Source: Pseudomonadota bacterium (GTDB lineage: Bacteria; Pseudomonadota; Gammaproteobacteria; Burkholderiales; Thiobacillaceae). From it: 5,441 nucleotides of DNA. Shown piece after piece: positions 1 through 5,441 of the stretch; positions within the stretch are counted from its first letter, which is position 1; each line of letters starts with the position of its first letter. The notes beneath the pieces are model-generated. The model worked only from the letters and a program-made list of their open reading frames with translations. It was not told the DNA's origin and searched no databases. A program made the translations under genes and the position numbers. The stretch spans positions 1 to 5,441 of the forward strand of contig JAJZTV010000150.1 of assembly GCA_021847385.1 (NCBI GenBank), written 5' to 3'.

Positions 1-394
1 AGTGCTGCTCTGCCGCCGTGCCATCGAGCCCAAGGTCGGGCTTTGGACCCTGCCCGCCGGTTTCATGGAGAACGGCGAGGCGGCCGATGAGGGTGCCCAG
101 CGCGAGACCCTGGAAGAGGCCGGTGCCCGCGTGGAGATCGTCGATCTCTATAGCCTGATCAGCTTGCCCGATATCGACCAGGTCTATCTGATCTACCTTG
201 CCCAGTTACTCGACCTCGACTTCGCCCCCGGTGAGGAGTCGCTCGAGGTCGCCTTGTTCAGCGAGACCGATATCCCGTGGCAAGACCTTGCCTTTCATAC
301 CGTACGCGAAACCCTTGAGCGCTATTTCCTCGACCGCAAGTCGGGACGTTTTCCCCTGTACCGCAAAACCCTGCATCGCCCGCCTCAGCGCTAG
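1..394 (+). CDS. NUDIX hydrolase, C-terminal part (5' truncated by window edge)
   Basis: NUDIX enzymes hydrolyse nucleoside diphosphates linked to another moiety, such as ADP-ribose, NADH or nucleotide sugars, using divalent metal. The reading frame is open from base 2 and ends at TAG 392-394, giving 130 visible residues. A complete Nudix box (GX5EX7REUXEEXGU) spans visible residues 20-42 (bases 59-127): G20, E26, R34-E35, E38-E39 and G41 are all present, though the first U position is Thr. Preceding residues LLCRRAIEPKVGLWTLPAGF and the following Tyr/Leu-rich strand fit the cytoplasmic NUDIX subfamily of about 180 residues that carries an N-terminal zinc ribbon. That ribbon, if present, would lie upstream of the window; roughly 50 residues would be missing. 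The GTG at base 2 is probably an internal Val codon, not the start. The exact substrate cannot be read from the sequence. The gene is separated from the downstream operon by a promoter and is probably functionally unrelated. Confidence 0.9.
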   Translation, partial: VLLCRRAIEPKVGLWTLPAGFMENGEAADEGAQRETLEEAGARVEIVDLYSLISLPDIDQVYLIYLAQLLDLDFAPGEESLEVALFSETDIPWQDLAFHTVRETLERYFLDRKSGRFPLYRKTLHRPPQR

Positions 395-400
395 CACGCC

Positions 401-432
401 GCCTCGGCAGCGAGCCCCTTTTGTTTTTTTTC
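401..432 (+). terminator. weak intrinsic terminator candidate after the NUDIX gene
   Basis: A short stem CTCG (403-406) / CGAG (411-414) with loop GCAG is followed after a C-run by a T-rich tract TTTTGTTTTTTTT (419-431). Only four contiguous pairs form, so the hairpin is weak. The T-tract directly behind it and its place just after a stop codon are what support a terminator. The T-tract could instead serve as an upstream promoter element for the next gene. Confidence 0.4.
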
Positions 433-461
433 TTGCGCCAGCCGTTTGTTTTCTCTATATT
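433..461 (+). promoter_or_regulatory. candidate sigma-70 promoter of the sulfur operon
   Basis: TTGCGC (433-438) as -35 and TATATT (456-461) as -10 are separated by 17 bases. The -10 matches TATAAT at five of six positions; the -35 matches TTGACA only at the first three. This lies in the only AT-rich patch of the window, directly upstream of the first operon gene, with a predicted start near 467-469. A weak -35 is often seen where an activator or repressor controls the promoter. No other convincing promoter was seen before the later operon genes. Confidence 0.5.
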
Positions 462-477
462 TCAAACTTCATTTGAA
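461..477. promoter_or_regulatory. inverted repeat TTCAAA-N5-TTTGAA, candidate operator
   Basis: A perfect 6+6 inverted repeat (461-466 and 472-477, spacer CTTCA) sits at the last base of the proposed -10 and across the expected transcription start. A bound protein would block polymerase, so a repressor site is the natural reading. Operons encoding persulfide dioxygenases are known to be controlled by persulfide-sensing ArsR-family repressors (BigR, SqrR) that bind AT-rich inverted repeats. Assigning this site to that family is inference: no regulator gene lies in the window and only one copy is seen. Confidence 0.45.
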
Positions 478-496
478 TACTTGAGGAACCACGCAT

Positions 497-1228
497 ATGT
501 TCTTCCGCCAACTCCCGACCAAAGAAGCCACCCTGTCCTACCTGTTCGGCTGCGGCAGCTGCCACGTTGCCATCGCGGTCGACCCGGTGCTGGGCGACGA
601 GCAATGGTTCCTCGACGAAGCGGCTAGACAGGACGTGAAGATCACCCATGTGATCGACACCCATGTCCACGCCGACCACTATTCCGGCGGGCGCAAGCTG
701 GCCGAGCTGACCGGCGCCGCCTATTGCCTGCACGAGAGCAATAGCGGCCGGGTGAAATTCCCGTTCGAGGCCCTGAAGGACGGCCAGCGCATCGAGGTCG
801 GCAACGTCTATGTCGACGTGCTGCACACCCCCGGCCACACGCCGGATTCGATCTGCCTGCTGGTCACCGACAAGCGTCGCACCGAGGCCCCGTGGTTCGT
901 GGTCACCGGCGACACCCTGTTCGTCGGCGCCGCCGGCCGGCCCGACCTGGCCGGCAAAGAGACCGAGATGGCCGGCCAGCTCTACGACAGCCTGCACGGC
1001 AAGCTGCTCTCCCTGCCCGACGAGGTGGAGATCTACGCCGGCCACGTCGCCGGCAGCGTCTGCGGCGCCGGCATCTCGGGCAAGCCGGCCTCGACCATCG
1101 GCTTCGAGAAGCGTTGGAACCCGATGCTGTCCATGAACCGCGCCGATTTCATCGCCGCCCTGACCGCCGAGATCCCGCCGCGCCCGGCCGAGATGGACCG
1201 CATGGTCGCTGCCAACCTGGCGGGCTGA
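497..1228 (+). CDS. ETHE1-like persulfide dioxygenase (metallo-beta-lactamase fold)
   Basis: Predicted cytoplasmic non-haem Fe(II) enzyme that oxidises glutathione persulfide with O2 to sulfite and glutathione, as in the ETHE1/Blh family; 243 residues, the usual single-domain length. The signature THVHADH is at residues 55-61 (H56, H58, D60, H61), followed by H114 in TPGHTPDS and D139 in TGDTLFVG. By family analogy H56, H114 and D139 are the three iron ligands. The segment GRPDL (147-151) and the C-terminal STIGFEKRWNP (199-209) also fit the family. H183 lies in YAGHVAG. An unusual C19-G-S-C22 pair sits in the N-terminal hairpin, and other cysteines are C77, C120 and C189. There is no fused rhodanese domain; a separate rhodanese lies later in the operon. 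The ATG at 497 is supported by GAGGAA (483-488), eight bases upstream. A glyoxalase II is less likely because metal-ligand context and operon favour persulfide chemistry, but activity is inferred. Confidence 0.88.
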   Translation: MFFRQLPTKEATLSYLFGCGSCHVAIAVDPVLGDEQWFLDEAARQDVKITHVIDTHVHADHYSGGRKLAELTGAAYCLHESNSGRVKFPFEALKDGQRIEVGNVYVDVLHTPGHTPDSICLLVTDKRRTEAPWFVVTGDTLFVGAAGRPDLAGKETEMAGQLYDSLHGKLLSLPDEVEIYAGHVAGSVCGAGISGKPASTIGFEKRWNPMLSMNRADFIAALTAEIPPRPAEMDRMVAANLAG

Positions 1229-1230
1229 CG

Positions 1231-2526
1231 ATGACGACGATGAGCCACGACTACCGCTACGGCATCCAGGCCAACCTGGCGCAGTTCTCGCACCAGTTGT
1301 TCCAGGTCTTCCTGGTCGGCCTGACCCTGGGCACCCTGCGCACCGTGGTGCCGGCCCTGGCCGAGACCGAGTTCGGCGTGCCCAAGGGCTCGTTCATGCT
1401 GTTGATGACCTTCGTCGTCGCCTTCGGTTTCGTCAAGGGCACGCTCAACTTCGTCGCCGGCCGGCTGTCCGAGCGCATTGGCCGCAAGACCGTGCTGCTC
1501 TTGGGCTGGGCCTCGGCGCTGCCGATCCCGCTGATGATCCTGTACGCGCCGTCCTGGGGCTGGATCGTCGCCGCGACCGTGTTGCTCGGCGTGAACCAGG
1601 GCTTCACCTGGTCGATGACCCAGACCGCCAAGCTCGATCTCACCCGGCCCGACCAGCGCGGGCTGACCATCGGCCTGAACGAGTTCGCCGGCTATGTCGG
1701 CGTCGCCGTCGCCGGCATCGTCACCGGCTACATGGCCCACGCCTTCGGCCCGCGCCAGGGTCTGATGATCTTCGGCAGCACCGTGGTCGTCGTCGCCCTC
1801 ATTCTCACCGCGCTCTGGGTCAAGGAGACCCTGGGCCACGCCAAGGCCGAAGGCGCGCGCCATGCCGCGGGCAAGACCACCGGGCCGACCCCGCGCTACC
1901 CCAAGAACATCGCCGACACGCCGACCACTTGGGAGGTGTTCACCCTGATGTCCTGGCGCGACAAGCGCATGTTCGCTATCAGCCAGGCCGGCCTGGTGGA
2001 GAAGTTCGTCGATGCGTTGATCTGGGTGTTCTACCCGGTCTTCCTCTACCAGCAAGGCCTGAATCTCGCCGCCATCGGCTGGGTGGTCGGGGTCTACGGC
2101 TTCGTCTGGGGCGGTTCGCAATTCTTCACCGGCCGGCTGTCCGACCACATCGGCCGGCAGAAGCCCATCGTCTGGGGCATGTGGCTGTGCGGCCTGGGCG
2201 TGGCGCTCACCCTGCTCGGCGACAATGTGAGCTGGTGGATCATGAGCGCGGCGGTGACCGGCTTCGGCATGGCCCTGCTCTACCCCAACCTGTCGGCGGC
2301 GGTGGCCGACATCGCCCACCCCAACTGGCGCGGCTCGGCCATCGGCATCTACCGGTTCTGGCGCGACCTGGGCTACGGCATCGGCGCCCTGCTGCTGGGC
2401 GGCGTCGCCGCCCTGGGCGGCATCGAGGCGGGTTTCTGGTTCACCGCCGGGGCCATGCTGGTGTCGGGCGCCATCGTCTGGTTCTACGGGGAGGAGACGC
2501 ACCCGCGCCTGAACCCCGCCGCTTGA
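1231..2526 (+). CDS. MFS transporter, 12 transmembrane helices, substrate unknown
   Basis: Inner-membrane major facilitator of 431 residues. Twelve hydrophobic segments fall roughly at 22-44, 53-75, 88-107, 110-128, 150-170, 176-197, 250-272, 278-300, 313-330, 333-355, 380-398 and 400-420, with a long polar cytoplasmic loop (about 198-245) between the halves. MFS motif A is seen twice, GRLSERIGRK at 77-86 and GRLSDHIGRQ at 301-310, each after the second helix of its half. Charged residues lie in or at the edge of membrane segments: E151 in helix 5, E257, K258 and D261 in helix 7, and R375, R378, D379 before or in helix 11. This suggests a charged substrate or proton coupling. The start ATG is two bases after the dioxygenase stop, with little Shine-Dalgarno, so translational coupling is likely; ATG 1240 is an alternative. 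The frame stays open upstream to 892, but that part overlaps the dioxygenase in another frame and is not coding. Context suggests a sulfur compound, for instance sulfite, thiosulfate or an organosulfur molecule; this is inference. Confidence 0.9.
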   Translation: MTTMSHDYRYGIQANLAQFSHQLFQVFLVGLTLGTLRTVVPALAETEFGVPKGSFMLLMTFVVAFGFVKGTLNFVAGRLSERIGRKTVLLLGWASALPIPLMILYAPSWGWIVAATVLLGVNQGFTWSMTQTAKLDLTRPDQRGLTIGLNEFAGYVGVAVAGIVTGYMAHAFGPRQGLMIFGSTVVVVALILTALWVKETLGHAKAEGARHAAGKTTGPTPRYPKNIADTPTTWEVFTLMSWRDKRMFAISQAGLVEKFVDALIWVFYPVFLYQQGLNLAAIGWVVGVYGFVWGGSQFFTGRLSDHIGRQKPIVWGMWLCGLGVALTLLGDNVSWWIMSAAVTGFGMALLYPNLSAAVADIAHPNWRGSAIGIYRFWRDLGYGIGALLLGGVAALGGIEAGFWFTAGAMLVSGAIVWFYGEETHPRLNPAA

Positions 2527-2530
2527 GGAG
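2525..2530 (+). promoter_or_regulatory. strong Shine-Dalgarno GAGGAG overlapping the upstream stop codon
   Basis: GAGGAG begins inside the TGA stop of the transporter gene (2524-2526) and lies six bases before ATG 2537. It fixes the start of the DsrE-like gene and favours re-initiation by ribosomes finishing the transporter. Confidence 0.75.
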
Positions 2531-2536
2531 ATCGCC

Positions 2537-2857
2537 ATGAAGCTCGGACTCGTCATCAGCTCGAACGATCCGGAAACGGTCTGGAACGCCTTCCGGCTCG
2601 GCGTCTTTGCCCTGAAGCAAGGCGACTCGGTCGCCGCCTTCCTGCTCGGCAAGGGCGTCGAGGCCGAGCAACTGCGCGTGGCCAACTTCGGCGTGCCGGA
2701 CATGATGGGCCAGTTCGCCGCCGCCGGCGGCGCGGTGCTCGCCTGCGGCACCTGCCTCAAGCTGCGCCAGAGCGGCGATGCCGGCGTGTGCTCGGTCTCG
2801 ACCATGAAAGACCTGTACGAGCTGGTGCGCGACCACGACAAGGTGCTGACCTTCTAA
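2537..2857 (+). CDS. DsrE/DsrF-family protein (sulfur-carrier-like)
   Basis: Small cytoplasmic protein of 106 residues. The N-terminus MKLGLVISSNDPETVWNAFR, followed by ALKQGDSVAAFLLGKGVE, shows the beta-strand, helix, strand pattern of the DsrE fold, with the typical 'SNDPE..WNA.R.G..AL..G..V..FL.G.GVE' spacing. Family members pass sulfane sulfur as cysteine persulfide between enzymes, as in the Dsr and Tus relays, though many single-gene members have no proven role. Candidate active residues are C70 and C73 in LACGTCLKLR (69-77), just after a small-residue helix end; C85 is a third cysteine. The CxxC differs from the single active cysteine of classical DsrE/TusD, so a redox or metal-binding role is possible. 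It is not accompanied by DsrF/DsrH or TusB/TusC partners here. In this operon it could receive sulfur from, or deliver it to, the dioxygenase and rhodanese. The family call is secure; the function is inferred. Confidence 0.85.
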   Translation: MKLGLVISSNDPETVWNAFRLGVFALKQGDSVAAFLLGKGVEAEQLRVANFGVPDMMGQFAAAGGAVLACGTCLKLRQSGDAGVCSVSTMKDLYELVRDHDKVLTF

Positions 2858-2882
2858 GCGTTTTTCCACCAGAGGCAAGACC

Positions 2883-3206
2883 ATGAAACTCGATGTCCGC
2901 GTCATCTCCCAACAGCCGCCGGGCGGCCGCTGCAGCCTGTATGCCGAGTACGCCGAGGCGCTCCGGCAATGCCTCGGCGCCGAGGTCGAGACCGTGTTCA
3001 GCGCCGAGCGCTGCGCCCACGGCGCGGGCTTCCCCGCCCTGTGGCTGAACGGCCAGGCCGTGCAACCGGCCGACGGTGTCATCCTGATGCCGGAGGACAT
3101 CCTGCAAGTCCTTGATGCCATCCCGACCGAGCAGACTGTCCAACTCACCGCGCTGCTGAACGCGGCCCTGGAGGCCATGCTCACACAGGCCGATTCGAAC
3201 TGCTGA
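2883..3206 (+). CDS. small cysteine-containing protein, unrecognised; thioredoxin/SelW-like fold predicted
   Basis: No family was recognised with certainty; 107 residues, no signal peptide or membrane segment, hence probably cytoplasmic. Secondary structure reads strand (3-9, DVRVIS region), glycine/proline loop with C17, helix (18-31), strand (34-40), loop with C44, strand (51-56, PALWLN), turn, strand (65-69), helix (71-80). This beta-alpha-beta-beta-beta-alpha order and the pattern 'GAGFPALWLNGQAV' resemble the Rdx/SelW/SelT thioredoxin-like fold, where a CxxC or CxxU lies between the first strand and helix. Here that position has only one cysteine (C17, in GGRCSLY). C30, C44 and the C-terminal C107 are further thiols. 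Start ATG 2883 is supported by AGAGG (2871-2875), seven bases away. The place between a DsrE-like gene and a rhodanese suggests a thiol or persulfide role. The reading frame is convincing; the fold is an inference by eye. Confidence 0.75.
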   Translation: MKLDVRVISQQPPGGRCSLYAEYAEALRQCLGAEVETVFSAERCAHGAGFPALWLNGQAVQPADGVILMPEDILQVLDAIPTEQTVQLTALLNAALEAMLTQADSNC

Positions 3207-3221
3207 CCAAGGAAGCCTCCC

Positions 3222-3680
3222 ATGCATAAATTCACCCTGACCTTGCTTGCCGTCCTTTTGCTGGGCACCCCTCCCGCCGCGCTCGCCGCGGAGTCCCCTG
3301 CCGTGGTCAAGGCGATGGAGGAATACCTGGATTTCGCCGAGTATGGCAGCAGCCTGATCTGGCCCGAGCAGATCCCGGCCGAGGACTGGAAGAAGGTCTT
3401 CGTGGTCGACGCCCGCGATGCCGAGCAGTTCGCCAAGGAGCACATCCCCGGCGCGCACAACATCGAGTGGCGCCAACTCGTGGCCCGGCGGGGCGAGCTG
3501 CCGAAGGACCGCATGGTGGTGGTCTATTGCAACTCGGGCTCGCTCTCGGCCCAAGCCGTGTTCGCCCTGCGCCTGCTCGGCATGGACAACGTGAAGGTCT
3601 TGCAGGACGGCCTGGTCGGCTGGAAGGACAAGGGCGGCTTCGACGCCCATAAGCGGGCCACCCGCCCCGCTGGTCACTGA
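3222..3680 (+). CDS. exported single-domain rhodanese (sulfurtransferase)
   Basis: Rhodanese-fold protein of 152 residues that probably carries sulfane sulfur on a cysteine outside the cytoplasm. The N-terminus is a clear Sec signal peptide: K3, hydrophobic core about 4-16, and a likely cut after A22 (ALA|AES). The rhodanese domain follows at about 55-140, with FVVDARDAEQF (60-70), HIPGAHNIEW (74-83) and the active loop C103-N-S-G-S-L-S109 after the strand MVVVY. C103 is the persulfide-forming residue by family analogy. The domain ends with the usual VLQDGLVGWKDKGG (126-139). The mature protein is a single domain with an N-terminal extension (23-55) holding ELxx-type acidic and aromatic residues and no cysteine besides C103. 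Start ATG 3222 is backed by AAGGA (3209-3213), 15 bases after the upstream stop. Its donor and acceptor are unknown; a periplasmic sulfurtransferase is consistent with a transporter in the same operon. Confidence 0.9.
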   Translation: MHKFTLTLLAVLLLGTPPAALAAESPAVVKAMEEYLDFAEYGSSLIWPEQIPAEDWKKVFVVDARDAEQFAKEHIPGAHNIEWRQLVARRGELPKDRMVVVYCNSGSLSAQAVFALRLLGMDNVKVLQDGLVGWKDKGGFDAHKRATRPAGH

Positions 3681-3683
3681 GCC

Positions 3684-4328
3684 GTGGACGCCGCAGGCTA
3701 CGAGACCTGGTATGCCACGCCGCGCGGCCGCTGGGTGGCCGAGACGGAATTCGCGCTGCTGCTCGAATTACTCGATCTGCCGCCCGGCGCCAGCGTACTC
3801 GACGTCGGCTGCGGCACCGGCCAGTTCACCCGGCGTTTCGCCCAGGCCGGTTATCGCGTGACCGGCATCGACCCCGCCCCTGAACGCATCGCTTACGCCC
3901 AGAACCATGCCTATGGCACGGAGGAAGACTATCTCACCGGCGACGGCACGCGACTTCCCTTCCCGGACAAACACTTCGACGCCGTGATTGCCGTCACCTC
4001 GCTCTGCTTCGTTAAGGATCAAGCGGCTTTCGTGCGCGAGATGGCGCGAGCCGCACGGCGGCGCATCGTGCTCGGCCTGCTCAACCGGCACAGCCTGTTG
4101 TATTGGCAAAAGGGGCGTGGCGGCAGCCAGGGCGGCTATCGCGGCGCCCACTGGCACAGCCTGGGTGAAGCGCGCGCCCTGCTGCGCGGCCTGGCGCTGA
4201 ACGATAGCAAGCACGGCAGCGCCGTGTTTCTGCCGAACGGTGACGGTTTGGCCCAGGCCGTCGAGCGGGTGTTGCCCGCCCGCCTCCCTTTGGGCGCGTT
4301 TCTGGCAATCGCCGCGAAACCGGTTTAG
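3684..4328 (+). CDS. class I SAM-dependent methyltransferase
   Basis: Cytoplasmic methyltransferase of 214 residues of the Methyltransf_11 type. Motif I, VLDVGCGTGQF (38-48), binds S-adenosylmethionine; D63 in GIDPAP is the expected ribose-binding acid after strand 2; GDGTRLPFPDKHFDAVIAV (86-104) covers the adenine loop and motif IV. The opening YETWYATPRGRW (6-17) matches the aromatic entry segment of this family, which supports the start. That start is GTG 3684, three bases after the rhodanese stop, with only a weak GAG upstream, so translation is probably coupled. The C-terminal part (about 132-205) is basic, contains HSLLYWQKGRGG, and has no signature that names the acceptor. It is the last gene of the operon. 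Methylation of a thiol, sulfide or another small molecule is possible but nothing in the sequence shows it; it may equally be an unrelated passenger. Confidence 0.85.
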   Translation: MDAAGYETWYATPRGRWVAETEFALLLELLDLPPGASVLDVGCGTGQFTRRFAQAGYRVTGIDPAPERIAYAQNHAYGTEEDYLTGDGTRLPFPDKHFDAVIAVTSLCFVKDQAAFVREMARAARRRIVLGLLNRHSLLYWQKGRGGSQGGYRGAHWHSLGEARALLRGLALNDSKHGSAVFLPNGDGLAQAVERVLPARLPLGAFLAIAAKPV

Positions 4329-4340
4329 CCGGCGCCCGCT

Positions 4341-4415
4341 CTCACCCCTAGTCCTCTCCCGCAGTGAGCGGGGCAATACGCCCTTCCCCCTCCGGGGGAA
4401 GGGCTGGGGATGAGG
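4341..4415. repeat. nested inverted repeat between convergent genes
   Basis: Three stems are visible. An outer stem pairs CTCACCCC (4341-4348) with GGGGATGAG (4406-4414), leaving one bulged base. Inside are CCCGC (4358-4362) / GCGGG (4368-4372) with a five-base loop, and the strong hairpin at 4380-4404. The two halves look like diverged inverted copies of one unit beginning 'CTCA(T)CCCC.AG.CC'. Such C-rich hairpin units, found many times between genes, are common in beta- and gammaproteobacteria; whether this one recurs in its genome cannot be seen here. Confidence 0.6.
4380..4404. terminator. stable hairpin, probable bidirectional terminator
   Basis: Eleven perfect pairs GCCCTTCCCCC (4380-4390) / GGGGGAAGGGC (4394-4404) enclose a three-base loop TCC. 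It lies between the stops of the methyltransferase (4328) and htpG (4427-4429), which face each other. There is no T-run on either strand, so it is not a textbook intrinsic terminator; it could stop transcription less efficiently, protect mRNA 3' ends, or act with Rho. Confidence 0.55.
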
Positions 4416-4426
4416 GAACACGTGTG

Positions 4427-5441
<1,015 letters not shown>

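Noticed and set aside
892..1230. Upstream in-frame extension of the transporter frame to ATG 892.
   Set aside because: It overlaps the dioxygenase in another frame and reads as an Arg/Pro-rich shadow; the hydrophobic protein begins properly after ATG 1231.
1033..2841. 602-residue open frame on the - strand across the dioxygenase, transporter and DsrE-like genes.
   Set aside because: It is opposite three recognisable genes, is rich in His, Gln, Gly and Arg in low-complexity style, and has no domain; long antisense frames are expected in such GC-rich DNA.
3207..3221. Possible separate promoter for the rhodanese.
   Set aside because: The gap is only 15 bases and holds just a Shine-Dalgarno; no -10/-35 pair was seen nearby.
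2757..3677. 306-residue open frame on the - strand opposite the small protein and the rhodanese.
   Set aside because: Antisense to two genes with good ribosome sites, signal peptide and catalytic motifs; no domain of its own.

Overview
The window is GC-rich DNA with dense coding, Shine-Dalgarno starts and bacterial gene architecture. The protein families and the hairpin repeat between genes suggest a proteobacterium, most plausibly a betaproteobacterium with an active sulfur metabolism. That taxonomic guess rests on gene content and style, not on a marker gene, and is only moderately secure.

Layout. Positions 1-394 hold the C-terminal part of a NUDIX hydrolase whose N-terminus lies outside the window. 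Positions 395-496 are an AT-rich intergenic stretch with a weak terminator-like hairpin plus T-run, a candidate sigma-70 promoter, and a perfect TTCAAA-N5-TTTGAA inverted repeat over the -10/start region. Positions 497-4328 hold six genes on the + strand with gaps of 2 to 25 bases, almost certainly one operon: (1) an ETHE1-like metallo-beta-lactamase-fold persulfide dioxygenase, (2) a 12-helix MFS transporter, (3) a DsrE-family sulfur-carrier-like protein, (4) an unrecognised small cysteine protein with a predicted thioredoxin/SelW-like fold, (5) an exported single-domain rhodanese, and (6) a class I SAM-dependent methyltransferase. Positions 4329-4426 hold a nested inverted repeat with a very stable hairpin, between convergent genes. 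Positions 4427-5441 on the - strand are the C-terminal half of the chaperone gene htpG, whose 5' end lies beyond the window.

How the genes may work together. A rhodanese outside the cytoplasmic membrane, an MFS carrier in it, and a DsrE-like protein and a persulfide dioxygenase inside the cell together look like a pathway that mobilises, imports or exports, carries and oxidises sulfane sulfur. The persulfide dioxygenase would turn glutathione persulfide into sulfite. The transporter substrate, the role of the small SelW-like protein and the role of the methyltransferase are open. The linkage is the most interesting part of the window; NUDIX and htpG are ordinary flanks.
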